Program-made: the position numbers and the translations under genes
The notes under the pieces: model-generated
What the model was told of the DNA's origin: nothing
What the model saw: only the letters and a program-made list of their open reading frames with translations
The model's database searches: none
In this document: in pieces, positions 1 to 14,700 of the stretch
Numbering within the stretch: the stretch's first letter is position 1
How the letters are laid out: each line of letters starts with the position of its first letter
Source of the DNA: Liolophura sinensis
Lineage: Eukaryota > Mollusca > Polyplacophora > Chitonida > Chitonidae
Direction: 5' to 3'
Length of the DNA stretch: 64,000 nucleotides
Assembly: GCF_032854445.1 (NCBI RefSeq)
Contig: NC_088300.1
Coordinates: 78,529,084-78,593,083, forward strand

Positions 1-1014
1 CAGAATGACTAGCTTTAGTCTGATTAGGTATAGCAGTCAGGAATAGAGATAATACTTTAACCACACGTTCCAAACACAAATATCTGATAGAAAGACCCAT
101 GATTAAAAAAAAAAAAAAAGTTACAACTGTTATGAGCTTAATGATATTTTCAAAAAGATGAGTTACATTTAAACTTAGTTTTGGTTCCGTGTAGAAAGTG
201 CTAATCAAACTCAGCGTGTACATGTAGCTTCTATGAAGGGGAACTATCCTTGCAATATCCCCCTGGGACTGGTCAAGTTACAGCACTGAAGCCATAATGT
301 AACAACAGGGAAGGTTTTATTCTCAAACCATTGTTTGTCAGCCACATTTGAGCAAGCCACTCTACATCCTTCCACACTGTGTACTGTACAGTTCTCAAGG
401 TGATACACAAGTCAGTCAACAAACATCCTCTTCAACATAGTTCATAAACACAGATTCAGTGGTGTTACACAACAGACACATGCATGTGTAGGTCACTGCC
501 AAACAACCATACTTATCAATTTGAAGATTTTTAACCCTATACTCAAGGATTATTCACTTCTATGATATGGTGATCCATTTTTATGGGTAGAAGAAGTACA
601 TGGTGTAAAACATCAACCGTCTGTACAATACTGATGAACTTCCCCATGTTTCACCTACTGTAGGAAGACAGTCTTCCATGAACATACATGTACATAAAAC
701 AATTATTGTCACCAAGGCCCAAATAACAATAAAAATTCCTTGATGAAGACAAGTATTGAACCAGCTCCTTGTTTGCCAGAGGTTTGGTGCCTTAATTATC
801 ACTAATTATGTCTACTCCCCATACACACAATAATAATAAATCAGATACGAGTTATCCTTTAATGAAAATATTTTCTTTAGCAGAAAGTAACATTATTTTG
901 GGAATTCTTGAATACATTCTCACGCTCTCTGCGTTAACAGTGAAAAAGCTGATTGAGACCAAAGCTGTACTGATATTATACTAGTATCTAGGGAAGTATA
1001 CATGCATGTACTGG
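1..1014. other. Gene-free stretch at left edge
   Basis: No exon could be supported on either strand. Contents are AT-rich unique sequence with an A run near 107-119. The missing last TMEM128 exon (about 35 hydrophobic residues expected) was looked for on the minus strand here and not found. The minus-strand open stretch 581-802 has one hydrophobic segment but no match to TMEM128 and no good acceptor. Confidence 0.5.
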
Positions 1015-1659
1015 CCACTGAAGTTCATATCTACCAATTCACTGAAGTTTATAGATACCAATTCACTGAAGTTCATAGCTACCAATTCACTGAAATTCAC
1101 AGCTACCAATTCACTGAAGTTCATAGATACCAATTCACTGAAATTCATAGCTACCAATTCACTGAAGTTCATAGCTACCAATTCACTGAAGTTCATAGAT
1201 ACCAATTCACTGAAGTTCATATCTACCAATTCACTGAAGTTCATAGATACCAATTCACTGAAGTTCATAGCTACCAATTCACTGAAATTCATAGCTACCA
1301 ATTCACTGAAGTTCATAGATACCAATTCACTGAAGTTCATAGCTACCAATTCACTGACATTCATATCTACCAATTCACTGAAGTTCATAGCTACCAATTC
1401 ACTGAAATTCATAGCTACCAATTCACTGAAGTTCATAGATACCAATTCACTGAAGTTCATAGCTACCAATTCACTGAAATTCATAGCTACCAATTCACTG
1501 AAGTTCATAGATACCAATTCACTGAAGTTCATAGATACCAATTCACTGAAGTTCATAGCTACCAATTCACTGAAATTCATAGCTACCAATTCACTGAAGT
1601 TCATAGATACCAATTCACTGAAGTTCATAGATACCAATTCACTGAAGTTCACTACCAAT
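1015..1659. repeat. 24-bp minisatellite, about 26 units
   Basis: Tandem units of 24 bp built around TTCACTGAAGTTCATAG, followed by ATACCAA or CTACCAA. Variation sits at a few fixed positions (GAAG/GAAA, AGATA/AGCTA/ATCTA). Because 24 is a multiple of three and the unit lacks stops in several frames, long open frames appear on both strands; these are repeat artefacts, not genes. Confidence 0.95.
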
Positions 1660-2750
1660 GCCAAAGTTGGGGCAAAAAAGCAAAATACAAACTATGCTCT
1701 CCACATGAAGTTGATAGCTGAAGTCTACTTAATAGTAAAGAATTTGTACACAGACTCAAGCTTGTGTGATAGGCAGTTTTCCTGTATGCATCAGTTACAG
1801 TTATATGTATATATACCTGTTGAAAACTATCAAGGCTGTCAGTTGGGGAATTTCAGAAATACATAAGTCAGGTACATAAATTTGGACAGTTTTTTTTATA
1901 TTTCTTAAATACACAACTTGAATTCCAGCCCAGAACTGAATACTATTTCCTGTGCCCTCCCTTCAGTTCTCTTGGAACTCCTGAATGATTGGGCATGGCT
2001 TGGTTGACTTCTGATTGCAGCCTTCAACCGAGAACTACAGCTTTATGTAATATGTTTCTGAATTTATAATCTGTCTGAAGATACCTAAACATCCAAAGTT
2101 TCCGACTTTCCACAGAGTTTTGTAAATGACGTCTGTTCCTAACAACATCTATGAAGCACAACATTTAATAGTGAGGTTGTCATACATGTACATGTACATG
2201 TCCATTTACTACACTACAGGAACAAAACACTGCAGTGCAAGATAAATCTAAAAGCTGAAAAAAAGAAGAAAAAAAAATAAAATAAAGTAAAATAAACCCA
2301 GGCATACCCTGATACAGAGAAATTTAGAACTAATGGTTCTGCACATTTAACCAATCTGCTGTCAAATATAACAACACAGAGTTACAGCAATCCCTGATTA
2401 AATTACTAACAACAAATTGTTGCAATTTAATCACCACAGAAATGGATTTTTTGTGTTTGCAGACCACATATATGCATTGTCACAGAACTACCAAAATTTG
2501 AGGTTAGTGAGCTAACACATGGGTGGTGGGGTAAACCATTTAGCGCTTCCGGAAAGGACAAGCAGACCAAGAACTGTCAAGCAGTAAGTACACAAGGCGA
2601 ATCCAGGACAAAGCCCCAGTGGACAGAAACCCCATGGACAAAAGCTCTGTCGTATAAATTAACCCAAAAAAATTTTTGACAGTCTAACAAACATGATGTT
2701 AAATATCTGTTGACGGGAATTCATATAGTGACTTTATTTTCCATCTAAAA
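1660..2750. other. Gene-free stretch
   Basis: AT-rich unique sequence between two minisatellites, with an A/G-rich run near 2258-2296. No splice-flanked coding segment was recognised on either strand. Confidence 0.5.
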
Positions 2751-4385
2751 ATTTGCCATCAAAGTGCATCCCGGTCTGTCACTTGGTTTTGTCATCAAAG
2801 CTTAATCCAGTCTGTCACTCAGCTTTGTCATCAAAGTGTATCCCAGTCTGTCACTCGGTTTTGTCATCAAAGTGTATCCCACTCTGTCACTTGGTTTTGT
2901 CATCAAAGCTTAATCCAGTCTGTCACTCAGCTTTGTCATCAAAGTGTATCCCACTCTGTCACTTGGTTTTGTCATCAAAGTGTATTCCAGTTTGTCACTC
3001 GGTTTTGTCATCAAAGTGTATCCCGGTCTGTCACTTGGTTTTGTCATCAAAGCTTAATCCAGTCTGTCACTCGGTTTTGTCATCAAAGTGTATCCCACTC
3101 TGTCACTTGGTTTTGTCATCAAAGCTTAATCCAGTCTGTCACTCAGCTTTGTCATCAAAGTGTATCCCAGTCTGTCACTCGGTTTTGTCATCAAAGTGTA
3201 TCCCAGTTTGTCACTCGGTTTTGTCATCAAAGCGTAGCCCAGTCTGTCACTCAGTTTTGTCATCAAAGTGTATCCCAGTCTGTCACTCGGTTTGTCATCA
3301 AAGCGTAGCCCAGTCTGTCACTCGGTTTGTCATCAAAGTGTATCCCAGTCTGTCACTCGGTTTGTCATCAAAGTGTATCCCAGTCTGTCACTCGGTTTTG
3401 TCATCAAAGTGTATTCCAGTCTGTCACTCGGTTTTGTCATCAAAGTGTATCCCACTCTGTCACTCGGTTTGTCATCAAAGTGTATCCCAGTCTGTCACTC
3501 GGTTTTGTCATCAAAGTGTATCCCAGTCTGTCACTCGGTTTTGTCATCAAAGTGTATCCCAGTCTGTCACTCGGTTTGTCATCAAAGTGTATCCCAGTCT
3601 GTCACGCGGTTTGTCATCAAAGCGTATCCCAGTCTGTCACTCGGTTTTGTCATCAAAGTGTAGCTCAGTCTGTCACTCGGTTTTGTCATCAAAGTGTATC
3701 CCAGTCTGTCACTCAGTTTTGTCATCAAAGCGTATCCCAGTCTGTCACTCGGTTTGTCATCAAAGTCTATCCCAGTCTGTCACTCGGTTTGTCATCAAAG
3801 CATATCCCAGTCTGTCACTCGGTTTGTCATCAAAGTGTATCCCAGTCTGTCACTCAGTTTGTCAACAAACCGTAACTTAGTCTGTCACTCGGTTTGTCAA
3901 CAAACCGTATCCCAGTCTGTCACTCGGTTTGTCATCAAACCGTATGCCAGTATGTCACTCGGTTTGTCATCAAAGTGTATCCCAGTCTGTCACTCAGTTT
4001 GTCAACAAACCGTAACCCAGTCTGTCACTTGGTTTGTCAACAAACCGTATCCCAGTCTGTCACTCGGTTTGTCATCAAACCGTATGCCAGTATGTCACTC
4101 GGTTTGTCATCAAAGTGTAGCCCAGTCTGTCACTCGGTTTTGTCATCAAAGTGTATCCCAGTCTGTCACTCGGTTTTGTCATCAAAGTGTATCCCAGTCT
4201 GTCACTCGGTTTGTCAACAAACCGTATCCCAGTCTGTCACTCGGTTTGTCATCAAACCGTATGCCAGTATGTCACTCGGTTTGTCATCAAAGTGTATCCC
4301 AGCCTGTCACTCGGTTTGTCATCAAAGTGTATCCCAGTCTGTCACTCGGTTTGTCAACAAACCGTTACCCAGTCTGTCACTCAGG
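2751..4385. repeat. 35/36-bp minisatellite, about 46 units
   Basis: Tandem units carrying TTGTCATCAAAGTGTATCCC and CAGTCTGTCACTCGG. The left part is mostly 36-bp units (four T before GTCATC). From about 3285 many units are 35 bp (three T), which shifts reading phase between units. From about 3860 a variant with AACAAACCGTA appears and alternates with the standard unit in a higher-order pattern. There are no unique spacers, so it is not a CRISPR array. Confidence 0.95.
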
Positions 4386-5580
4386 TTCAACTGTTTTCCT
4401 CTCATCAACGTTGTATGCACGTTTTGAAAACAATATCACCAAAAATGATGGTGATGTCTCTTCATCTTCTTGTTTTATTCCACCACTATAATCTGTCCGC
4501 ACTACACTCAATTTGTTTGGCTGTGGTATTTCAGCATGGTATACAGGTTATAACTTGCTATAACATATTTATCTAAAAATTTTGATTCTTTAGAAATTTA
4601 AACCAAGTCATATTACAGTTCACAAGAAAAATATTATTTTTGAATACTCTTAAATAGAATTTTAAAAAAATTATCTTTATACTGTGTATTTTTTTCTATT
4701 TTATATGCCCTACATGGATGTACATGATAAAAGGAATCAGTGATCTTAATGTTATCTTAATTGGCAGCATTCTATAATAATTGCATAATTAAAATTTATA
4801 TATTATTCCCCGAAATTGGAAAAAAATTAATGTTGGCTGCATGTTTCTGAAGATCTACACTCTGAAAGATCAAAAGAGGCATGTTTTCTGAGGTTAAAAT
4901 CATCACTGCTACACGTTTTTTGCCATCCCCCATTTTCCTTAGAGGTGTTAGGCCATAGCGTGTAAATTATATATCCGGGATAGGAATAACTGACACATAT
5001 ATATGTAAGATTTGTGTTCTTAGAATAGGAAAAAAGTCTAACACAAGCTGCAATACAGCAATTGCTTACCATACTTGTAGACTTTAGTTTTCAGTTAAGC
5101 CTGGAATGAAGGTCGAGCATTATGTGCACTGCTGAGAAATATATAGCTCTTGCCGATGTCATCAAAAATGGTTACCATACATGCACAAGATAGAACGAGT
5201 AAGATGGGTTTCTACTCATTGCAAACCTATATTGAAATCTGAAATCTTCAGGGAGAATGTTTCAACTTTTCTCAAACAACTTATGTCATTTACCATATAC
5301 ACTTAATACTGATCGAGGGGCTCCTTTGCGCCGGGGATTTTGCCCATCAGGGCTTTAGACCATCCCCCAACCAAGGCACTGAGCAAATACTGTTTTTATT
5401 GACCTGCCAAAGAATCAAAGAGCTGTTGTGATTGGCTGATTACTGTCCACTGATGCCAATAATGGTGAGATAATTCTGTGTACCCGTGAGCGCCATGATG
5501 TAAAGGCTTCTTAAGAGCTTGTCTGCTTCACTCAAAAGGAAAATTAAAAACAGAGTGACATAATCACCACTTGTACTTAC
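4386..5580. other. Gene-free stretch, probable TMEM128 intron 3
   Basis: AT-rich unique sequence downstream (minus-strand sense) of the last TMEM128 exon found. The next exon should open with a codon completed after two bases and encode a final hydrophobic tail. No such segment was found here. Confidence 0.5.
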
Positions 5581-5748
5581 AAAATCCCACCCAAGATGAA
5601 ACATGCAGTTGCTATGGGGATGGCAGCCGGGTACCTCTTCTCCCATTGGTCAGTGGTCAGTTTCTTCACATAATTCAGCCAGAGGATAAGGAACAAGGCA
5701 ATGGACACATTAACCCCAATCAGCAGCAGACCAATATTGAGCCAGAAT
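5581..5748 (-). CDS. TMEM128: TMEM128 exon 3
   Basis: Acceptor TATTTTCAG precedes 5748 and donor GTAAGT follows 5581. It encodes residues 97 (split Arg) to 152 plus two bases: the second membrane segment from [11 protein letters not shown], a short loop with DQWEKRYP, and the start of the third hydrophobic segment. Confidence 0.9.
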
Positions 5749-8700
5749 CTGAAAATACACATAAAAACACTGATAATTAACAGCTGTTTGCAAAGCAGTC
5801 CAAACAGAGAATAAAAAGCAACAGCCTTGGTGTAATTAATAACGAGAATGAAAACAACAAGGTTTGTTTGAATGCAGAGTCTGTGGTCTGCCATTTTCTC
5901 CTGAACACACGGCTCCAAAGCGTACTGCATGAATCACGTCTGTTGAGACACTGCTCAATACTGCCTGGGTCAAGATCTGCACATGTTAGGTACACCCATA
6001 CTGCACATGTCGCTCCATTCAGCGCAGAGGGATGTTTAATTTTATACAACACGATTGCAATAATACGTTTTCCGACATATTTACTTTAAAGAAATCTTGA
6101 ACTTAACTCTCTGGGAGAAAAAATCATACGTCACAAAACCTGTCTTATGGTAAATATTTACTTAACTTGAAGAATGTGGGGATATGCATACAGTATACTT
6201 TTCCAGAACATCTGTAATTTGCTGACAAGAAAAATGTATATTGTTAGGTCTGTCCATGTACATACCTTGTAAAATGTTTGTCAATTAAGCCAGAATAGCA
6301 CACAAATTATGAACATATGGCATAAAGACCTGGGCCCAATTTGTTAAAATTGTATTACCTAATACTTGTATTAAAGTCATATTTTATATTTAAAATTCCA
6401 GCCAAACTCAGCATGCAATGTAGTTGCTCAGTCAAAGTATAACAGCAGTAATTTTAGTTTATATGTAATATTTATTTATTTATTTGATTGGTGTTTCATG
6501 CCGTACTTGAGAATATTTCCCTTATACCACAGCAGCCAGCATTATGGTGGGTGGAAACCAGGCAGAGCTCGGGGGAAACCCACGCCCATCCGCAGGTTGT
6601 TGACAGACCTTCCCACGTATGGCCGGAGAGGAAGCCAGCATGAGCTGGACTCGGACTCAAGTTTATATGTAATACAATGTTATACAATTTTTTAGTGTCA
6701 CAAAGTATTTCAAACTTATTCCAAAATATTTTAAATCCTTACCCAGCTATGACATCCTCAACGACAACTGATTACCACAAAGTTACATCAGGTTTCATTT
6801 CATATTTCTGTTTTTACAGCAATGAAAATTAGCTGGAATGCACATAAATGTATGTTAGGTATCAGAACTCTTTATTTTTTAAACATAACATATCTGAAGC
6901 ACATATAAAAACTTTAAGTACTTATATCCACTAGTGTAAGTCTGTCAGAAGGGATGTTTACATATTAATTAGCAGACCTTTGTGGGGGTGCACCTGTACC
7001 CTAGAATAATGTGGGCATTACCCTAACTCTTGTGTGAGAGGACAGAGGAAAAGAACATAAAAGCCATGGCACCCTGTACATGTACTGTCTTCGTTCTTTT
7101 TTTTTATCACCCTAACTGTGTGCAGATGGTTATAGACTGGTGGGCACGCCATGGCTTTCTGTCGTCCTAACTGTGTGCAGATGGTTACAGACTGGTAGGC
7201 ATGCCATGGCTTTGTCGACCTAACTGTGTGCAGATGGTTATAGACTGGTGGGCACGCCATGGCTTTCTGTCGTCCTAACTGTGTGCAGATGGTTATAGAC
7301 TAGTGGGCACGCCATGGCTTTCTGTCGTCCCAACTGTGTGCAGATGGTTATAGACTGGTGGGCACGCCATGGCTTTCTGTCGTCCTAACTGTGTGCAGAT
7401 GGTTATAGACTGGTGGGCATGCCATGGCTTTCTGTCGTCCTAACTGTGTGCAGATGGCTATAGACTGGTGGTCACGCCATGGCTTTCTGTCGTCCTAACT
7501 GTGTGCAGATGGTTATAGACTGGTGGGCACCCCATGGCTTTCTGTCGTCCTAACTGTGTGCAGATGGTTATAGACTGGTGGGCACCCCACGGCTTTCTGT
7601 CATCCTAACTGTGTGCAGATGGTTATAGACTGGTGGGCACGCCATGGCTTTCTGTCGTCGTAACTGTGTGCAGATGGTTATAGACTGGTGGGCACGCCAT
7701 GGCTTTCTGTCGTCCTAACTGTGTGCAGATGGTTATAGACTGGTGGGCACCCCACGGCTTTCTGTCGTCCTAACTGTGTGCAGATGGTTATAGACTGGTG
7801 GGCACGCCATGGCTTTCTGTCGTCCTAACTGTGTGCAGATGGTTATAGACTGGTGGGCACAACATGGCTTTCTGACTGACTTGCCCTGATGAGAATAGAC
7901 AAACAGGCCTAGCTAGCAGAGGAATTCTGGGAACTTTACCACAGGTCCATTGCTATCATATATATATATTTGTAGTATATGTATACACTTGCTGCTTACA
8001 CAAGTTGCTCTTGCCTACAGCTAACAGAACATGTACCCTTGTATATGTAGTTGGGGAGGGGGGGAGAAAAAAAAAGAGGCAGTGTGTCAGTGGAGGTTGC
8101 ATTCAGGCCCGGCTTACTCATTTGAATGCACACCTGATAAGGCAGCAGAAGAATGCAATGAACACAAGAGGTGCATGGCAGTTGGTACCCCACACCCAAT
8201 ATGCAGAGCGACTGAGCTAATTTGGATGGTGGCCAGTCTGAGAATGCTGTATGCTTCACCTTTCTATATGTCCCTTGTTACCAGAAACTACAATCAGCCA
8301 TATGGATCGAGAACCTGATCAGTTATGTGCTAGCTTCTACAGGCTGGGTATGGATACACCGTGTGGTTAATGATGGAGTCTCCTATTGCACAATAACAGA
8401 CCAGGGCCACTCCCCCTCCCATCCGCCATGGTATTTCTCAAACCCAGTGGCATTTGATAAATCTGGGAAATGCAGCCTGCCAATGGCAGCTACAGAGCAG
8501 ATTAATGTATTAATAAGAACATTCAAAGCTAATCATGATAACGCTTGCATACATGTAGTGCGGCCTTCAAGACAGACCAGATCAACCTACATGTGCATGA
8601 TAGCATCAACAGTGCACTTTATGCATTTGGTAACATCAACTAGAATCTAGAGCTCAATACATCAATGCTGCAGATGAGGCATGGGCAGTGCCTGGGAACA

Positions 8701-11700
8701 AACATCTTTTATTATTACATGTACACCGGGTGTCGCGTATGATTTATGACCAGCAAACTAAATCATAAAGATTGTGAGTCATTATCATTAACTGTAAGAA
8801 ATTTCTCCATTTAATGTCAACACATTACATATATTCAAGTAGGATTTTTAGATTATACAGTTTACCCAAAAAGTACTTTCTCTTGCCATAATGCTGATCA
8901 CCATCATATAAGCGAAATATTCTAGAGTACGGTGTAAAATATCAATCAAATAAATAAATAAATCAATATATCAAAAAAAGTATAGAATTACATAAAATTC
9001 AGATGGGATATCTAAATTAAAACTTTGTGTCTACAGATGCATTTTAGGTTTTTCTTTAAATTACATATTATTTTAATTAGTTGCAATAATCACCCTGTAA
9101 AGTGTTGCCGTAGAGAAACATTATGTGAAGGACACCCATCATGACACTTTGCCAAGACATCTAGGGAACATCAGACATGACACCTTACTAAGTTACTAAG
9201 TCTATCTACAGTATAATGTCTCAGGCATTTAGTGATGGGAAGTGGAATTCTCACTTTCTGTTTACAGTATAATGTGAGAAAGTACATGTATGTCAGGTAT
9301 TCATAGGGGAGATGGAATTATCACTGTCTGTCTACAGTATAATGTGAAAAAGTTGGCCAGGTATTCAATGAGGTGCAGTGACATTTTCACTGTACATTTA
9401 CAGTATAATGACAAAAAGTTTGTTAGGTATTCAGTGAGGGGCAGTGCTATTCTCCAAATCAACATGCTCAGTAACTGAGTTATGCTTAAAGCTTGATCAT
9501 ATTTTGAACAATCTGAGATATAAATTTGTTTCATTTAAAATACAATTTGCGTGCATTTAAGCAGGTGCAAACTACTGGCTGGCTTGTTACACAAACATGT
9601 GACAGGTAGACTGTGAACAACACAGAATTGAGTTCATACTGCATCACGTTTATCACACTTCCCAGCTGATGACTGCAGTACATTATTAAAGCATATAATC
9701 AATAAATTCAGGGAATTATCTAATAACTCCAATATATATTAACTGACAGGCTGGATGTCATAAATGATACACTGTGTGGTCTTAAAGCAAATGGTCACAT
9801 TCATAACGGGAATTCTGCAAATTGAAATTTTATCACGTAGTGACGATAAGCAAGTTAATTCATGAAATAAATATCACTTTCTGTCACATTTTTGATGATG
9901 AAGAACGTAATTTGGAAGCAAAAATGAGCCATGTGGTTATCAAGGCTTTTCCACATGGACCGATTTTATAGGCAAAAGCACTCAAAAAATCCCTCCATGA
10001 AAGGCAATTCATGAATTCCCAAATGCAAGTGGGCATTGAGAACAAAATGAAACTATCAGAAAGCTGTGATATAAATTTCATATTCAAGTATCAAATTTGT
10101 TATAAATTCTAGCTTAGATGGTTTTGACTACAGCACAGGCATCATGAACAAGACAACAGATTTCAGTGTAAAACCATCTTGGGTGGCATCAGGGACCTAC
10201 CAACGTCCGCATGTCTATATGGGTGCTTGCTAAGTAATATAAAGGAGACAAGGTGATAAAGCATTCTTCATGGCCACCAACTGAATTCAGCTTTGATAAT
10301 AAAGGCCACACTGATCCATCATGAATGAGATGAAAACAGCAGCAGAAATTTTTTAGAGCCATGGGCATGCTACATAAAATATAGTGAGGACGCTAATCAG
10401 GTAATTTGCACAAATATACAGGAGGGGCTGAAGTCAATAGCGGGAACAGTTGGCCGCATGCCCAACCCCATGCCGACGGGGTACGAGAGTTACGTGAGAA
10501 CAGTGCAGTATTTCCCTGAAGACAGCATGGCTGATTGGCACAGCAATACCGGACCAATACATGCTCAGAGACAAGTTAGTAGACTCGAGTATTGTGCAGA
10601 CAAACATATACCACATAGAGCCTTGATGACCCTGTCCATGTAATGTGGAAACCATTTTGCCCCCAGCACGTTCCATGTTGGAGGCCCCCAGCAGCACTCA
10701 TTGAAAACTGGGAGATGGGTAATTTGGATGTGGGCAATGACAATATGCCAGTGTTATTCCTGTCAGTCGTACATGAAACTTAGGGAAATTTCTGATTGGC
10801 ACCTCTCCAATGCCATACCTTTATTTACCCTATGGACGGCATGCTAATGGATTTAGCCTGCAGCTGGTTGTTACTATATACATAACAAGTCTGAACGTCA
10901 TAATCCAAGGTTAGTACCTTGTAGAAAGACTCAATAATTGACAATTACATATACATGACTCTTTTTAAACAGAAACCTGTAATCCATGGCCAATAAACCA
11001 ATGATCAACATCGTTTTTTTTTTCTTATTTCATCTCGTCGTCATGGTTACAGTTCACAGGGGTTACATATACACATCAACGTCATGAAAGTAAAACCACA
11101 TGTGTATTTCACTACATACATGTAAATGTCCACCTTATATTCATACACATATGAGAATTACCTAAAAATACTGTATATGATATGTCTGTATGAAGTGCAG
11201 ATCTGCTTCATGGTATGATGAAGAAAAATCACACAGATAAACATCAAACCATGCTTCAAAATGAACGTGAGCATTTCCCCTATAAACTGTCAAAAGAACT
11301 TTTCTAACATGACCATGCAAGCATTCCCAAAATATGCATGTACTTTATCTTACTTAAAACTTTGATTACCTGCAGACACATAAAGATATACAGTGTCACT
11401 TCAATATAAGACAGAAACATCAATCCAGCAGGGGTTTGTATCATGCGTAACTTGGCTGAATGTCCAATACTGTGGTCGTTACACACGCCTGGTCATACTT
11501 AAATTCTGATAATCACTAACTACACAGGTAAGTATACATGAATATATACATTTCTACAGGGAGAAGCGTGTTGCCCACAGGTTAACCTTTCAACTATTGC
11601 TAAGAAACACCAGGCAAGAGTTCAATACTAGCCTTGGACAGGGGATTTTTAATTTTCCTACTCCCATCATTCATGGCATATTTCTGTGGCAATATAAGCT

Positions 11701-14700
11701 GACAGCACTTTGGTGGCCATCTTCATATTCAAAAGATATTTCTAAGACAAAGACAACTTGTCCTTCATGAGCTTTGTTGGTAATTTGCCAAAGGTCAGCT
11801 AATTATCCTTTGGAAAAATGTGTGAGTATGCAAACCATATTAACTGTCAAATACCTAAACATAACAAGTATAATATACATACACCCTTAAAACTTGTCAA
11901 CATGTTCACATTCTTATTTTGTCCAGACATTTTTTAAAACACGTTACATGTCATTGGCATGAGGATCGGTGGTTGTGTCTGCATAAGGATCGGTGGTTGT
12001 GTCTGCATGAGGATCAGTGGTTGTATCTGCATGAGGATCGGTGGTTGTATCTGCATAAGGATTGGTGGTTGTGTATGCATGAGGATCGGTGGTTGTGTCT
12101 GCATGAGGATCGGTGGTTGTGTCTGCATGAGGATCAGTGGTTGTATCTGCATGAGGATTGGTGGTTGTATCTGCATCAAGAATATTTCGCCTACAGTTCA
12201 TGCATGTACAGCCACCCAATTTTACACCAGAAGGAAGCCTGGCTGAAACAGGGAATGAAACTACGTCTAGTTGCTACCAGTATAGGACATCTAGCAAAAG
12301 GTAAAGGCTGAGCTGCAGTAAACTGTATTTTACTAAAACACACATTGTATGTATTGGTACATGTAATTTAATCTTAACTGTCAGACGAACAGACAAACGT
12401 TTCCTACTTTTAGTTTATAAACCAAAGTATACAGTATGAGGGGTACCTCAACCATGGCAGATCATGATAAATCAAGTTAATTATAATTGTAGCAAAGTGT
12501 GTGGTTGGCTGGCTGGCTGGCTGTTCATCATTAACATTTGGCATAATGCTTAATCTACGGGTCTCACTCACTGCTATATTCATTTCCCCTGATCAATTAC
12601 ATGAGCACTGTAGAACAAGACATATGGAATTACAGCCTGACTCTACCAATGCCCAAATGTCAGATGTAATTTACACTTAATCAGCCTGTTTACCACACTA
12701 TAACTAGGTTAGGGGATATCTTTACACTTCACTCTGCCTAAATGGTGTTGAGTTTCCACTGGTTTTTATGGCTTCTCTTAATTACATGGAGGTTGGTAAT
12801 TTAAAAACCGTGTATGTAAAAGTTTACTTGTAGTCTATGACAAAACTGTAATGAAAACACAATGGGTTAACCTTCCCCATGTTGTACATTCAAAAGAATT
12901 CAATTCTCGGATCATCATGCAGATACATATTGTATGTTAACAGTCACCAAGTCTTACAATGGGTATATATATCTCCCTAGCTACAACAGACCTACGCATA
13001 CATGTACCAGCATGTATAACATAAAATATATACCGCCTACATCAGTGCTCTAAACACTCACTCAATGGAAACCAAACAACACATGTACCAGTTAGTACTT
13101 TCTATATCTGACTGACGTAAAGATAGAAAAAATACAATCAAAACATAAACAATATGGCAATCATAAATTTCATGTGACAGTCCTATATACATGTATATTA
13201 ATGTGTGCATGTATACTGTATATATTCGTAAGTGTGAAATTATCATATGGCCATTAAGTGACTTAACATCACTGTCTTCAGCTGTGTCCTTGGGGCCTTA
13301 TATATGTTAGTACATGTACAAGATCATCAGGCTACATGTATGTGGCATAGAGATCTTAGTACACCCGCCTAAATCCTACACAGAGGTCATGCTGTGTATT
13401 TCATCAGAACTGAATTTAAAATGAGAACAGCATCAGGCTTAAAACAAAAAAGTACAAACTTGGTGATCTAGCTATGGGACAGTAGGGACCAGATACTTGT
13501 ACAACCATAATTCTGAGTAGCTGTTGACAGGAGAAAGCCAGTATAAATTCATCTTAACCCAGCAGACAAATGGTGGAGGGAATAGACCAATTTGCAGGTG
13601 GTACTCTGGGAGTTGGATAATCTGACTGTGCGGAGACCAACATGGCTGTCAACAAGACAGCTGACCTAGAGAATTGGAGGGGAACACTGTTGACAGGTGG
13701 CTGGAGGTCTGAGCCCCGGACTGGACCCTCTGATCTGAATATAACCACAGCAGAGATCCCCAGTGAGAGACACCATGATATCACATCTCAGATATCCCCA
13801 GATTACAGGAGCATATGGCTAACAGTTGATATTAGAAGTTAATCAGCTTGTTTGTCACCAGTGTGTTTGTCTCTGAGCTTGTTACAGAGCTAATCACTCA
13901 CAGCATGCAATAACTCTGACAGTTTGAGGACCTTTTTAAGTTCCTGTAACTGCCACACTGCTTATCAAGTCACGTAATTTGTCAGGCTGTCCCTGAAGAA
14001 CCAAACACCTGTTGCTGAATAACAACCTTAAAATAGAAACCAATGGTGTGGATCTTAATTTACTTGTCACTTCTTATAGGAGTCTGGTGCTCGCCACCGT
14101 TAAGGAAACATATTCTTTCTGAAGTCAATATCTTTAGCACACAATCATTAATACATATTCCTCAAGGCCATCACAATGTTAGCATTTCATTTTTAAAAAA
14201 GGTGTACATGTTTACTGTTACCTCAAAAATGTCTGTTTTCTATGAACTGTTATTTTATGCTACATATACATGTATATGTTTCATGTAAATCCAAATAAAA
14301 AGCATTCAAACACTGATCTGATCAAATCTTAGAAGACAACTACAATCAGAATCATTTTTTAATGATTTTGAAGATGACCAGGTTTTGATAATGAAGCAAT
14401 TTGTTCCACTAATCTAAAGGCTCATCATTGAGTAAGTTCATTAAAATGATAAAACCAATAAAATGTTTTTCGATCGGTTGATCTGAGCCCAATTTAACAT
14501 TCTTGTACTAAATGGTACACGTAGTCAATGTAGTCAATGTCAGCAATATAATCTCATTCTGTGGAGATAAAGGCTATGGAGATTCCACCCCATAGAACAA
14601 ATCCATTTTTCCACATGCTAGTTCAATCCCACCCCCCCCCCCCCCTCTCCCTTTGCACAATTTAGAACCATGTTCTTCCCAGCATAATACTGTACTAGTA

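Noticed and set aside
581-802. Minus-strand 73-codon frame as the last TMEM128 exon
   Set aside because: It has one hydrophobic stretch (GIFIVIWALVTIIVLCTCMF) but no similarity to the TMEM128 C-terminus and no fitting acceptor in the required phase.
1006-1866. Open frames of 227-286 codons on both strands as repeat-protein genes
   Set aside because: They are by-products of a 24-bp tandem unit; no start context, splice sites or composition supports coding.
2751-4385. CRISPR array
   Set aside because: Units are head-to-tail with no unique spacers, in an intron-rich animal genome.
2753-4576. Several overlapping open frames up to 375 codons
   Set aside because: Frames follow the 35/36-bp array and shift with unit length; overlapping alternatives in all plus frames show no single selected frame.
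8222-8650. 142-codon plus-strand frame as an intronic gene
   Set aside because: No recognisable family, no supporting splice or promoter signal, and composition like the surrounding intron.
13554-13842. Paired opposite-strand frames of 66-76 codons
   Set aside because: Short, mutually overlapping on opposite strands, no family match.
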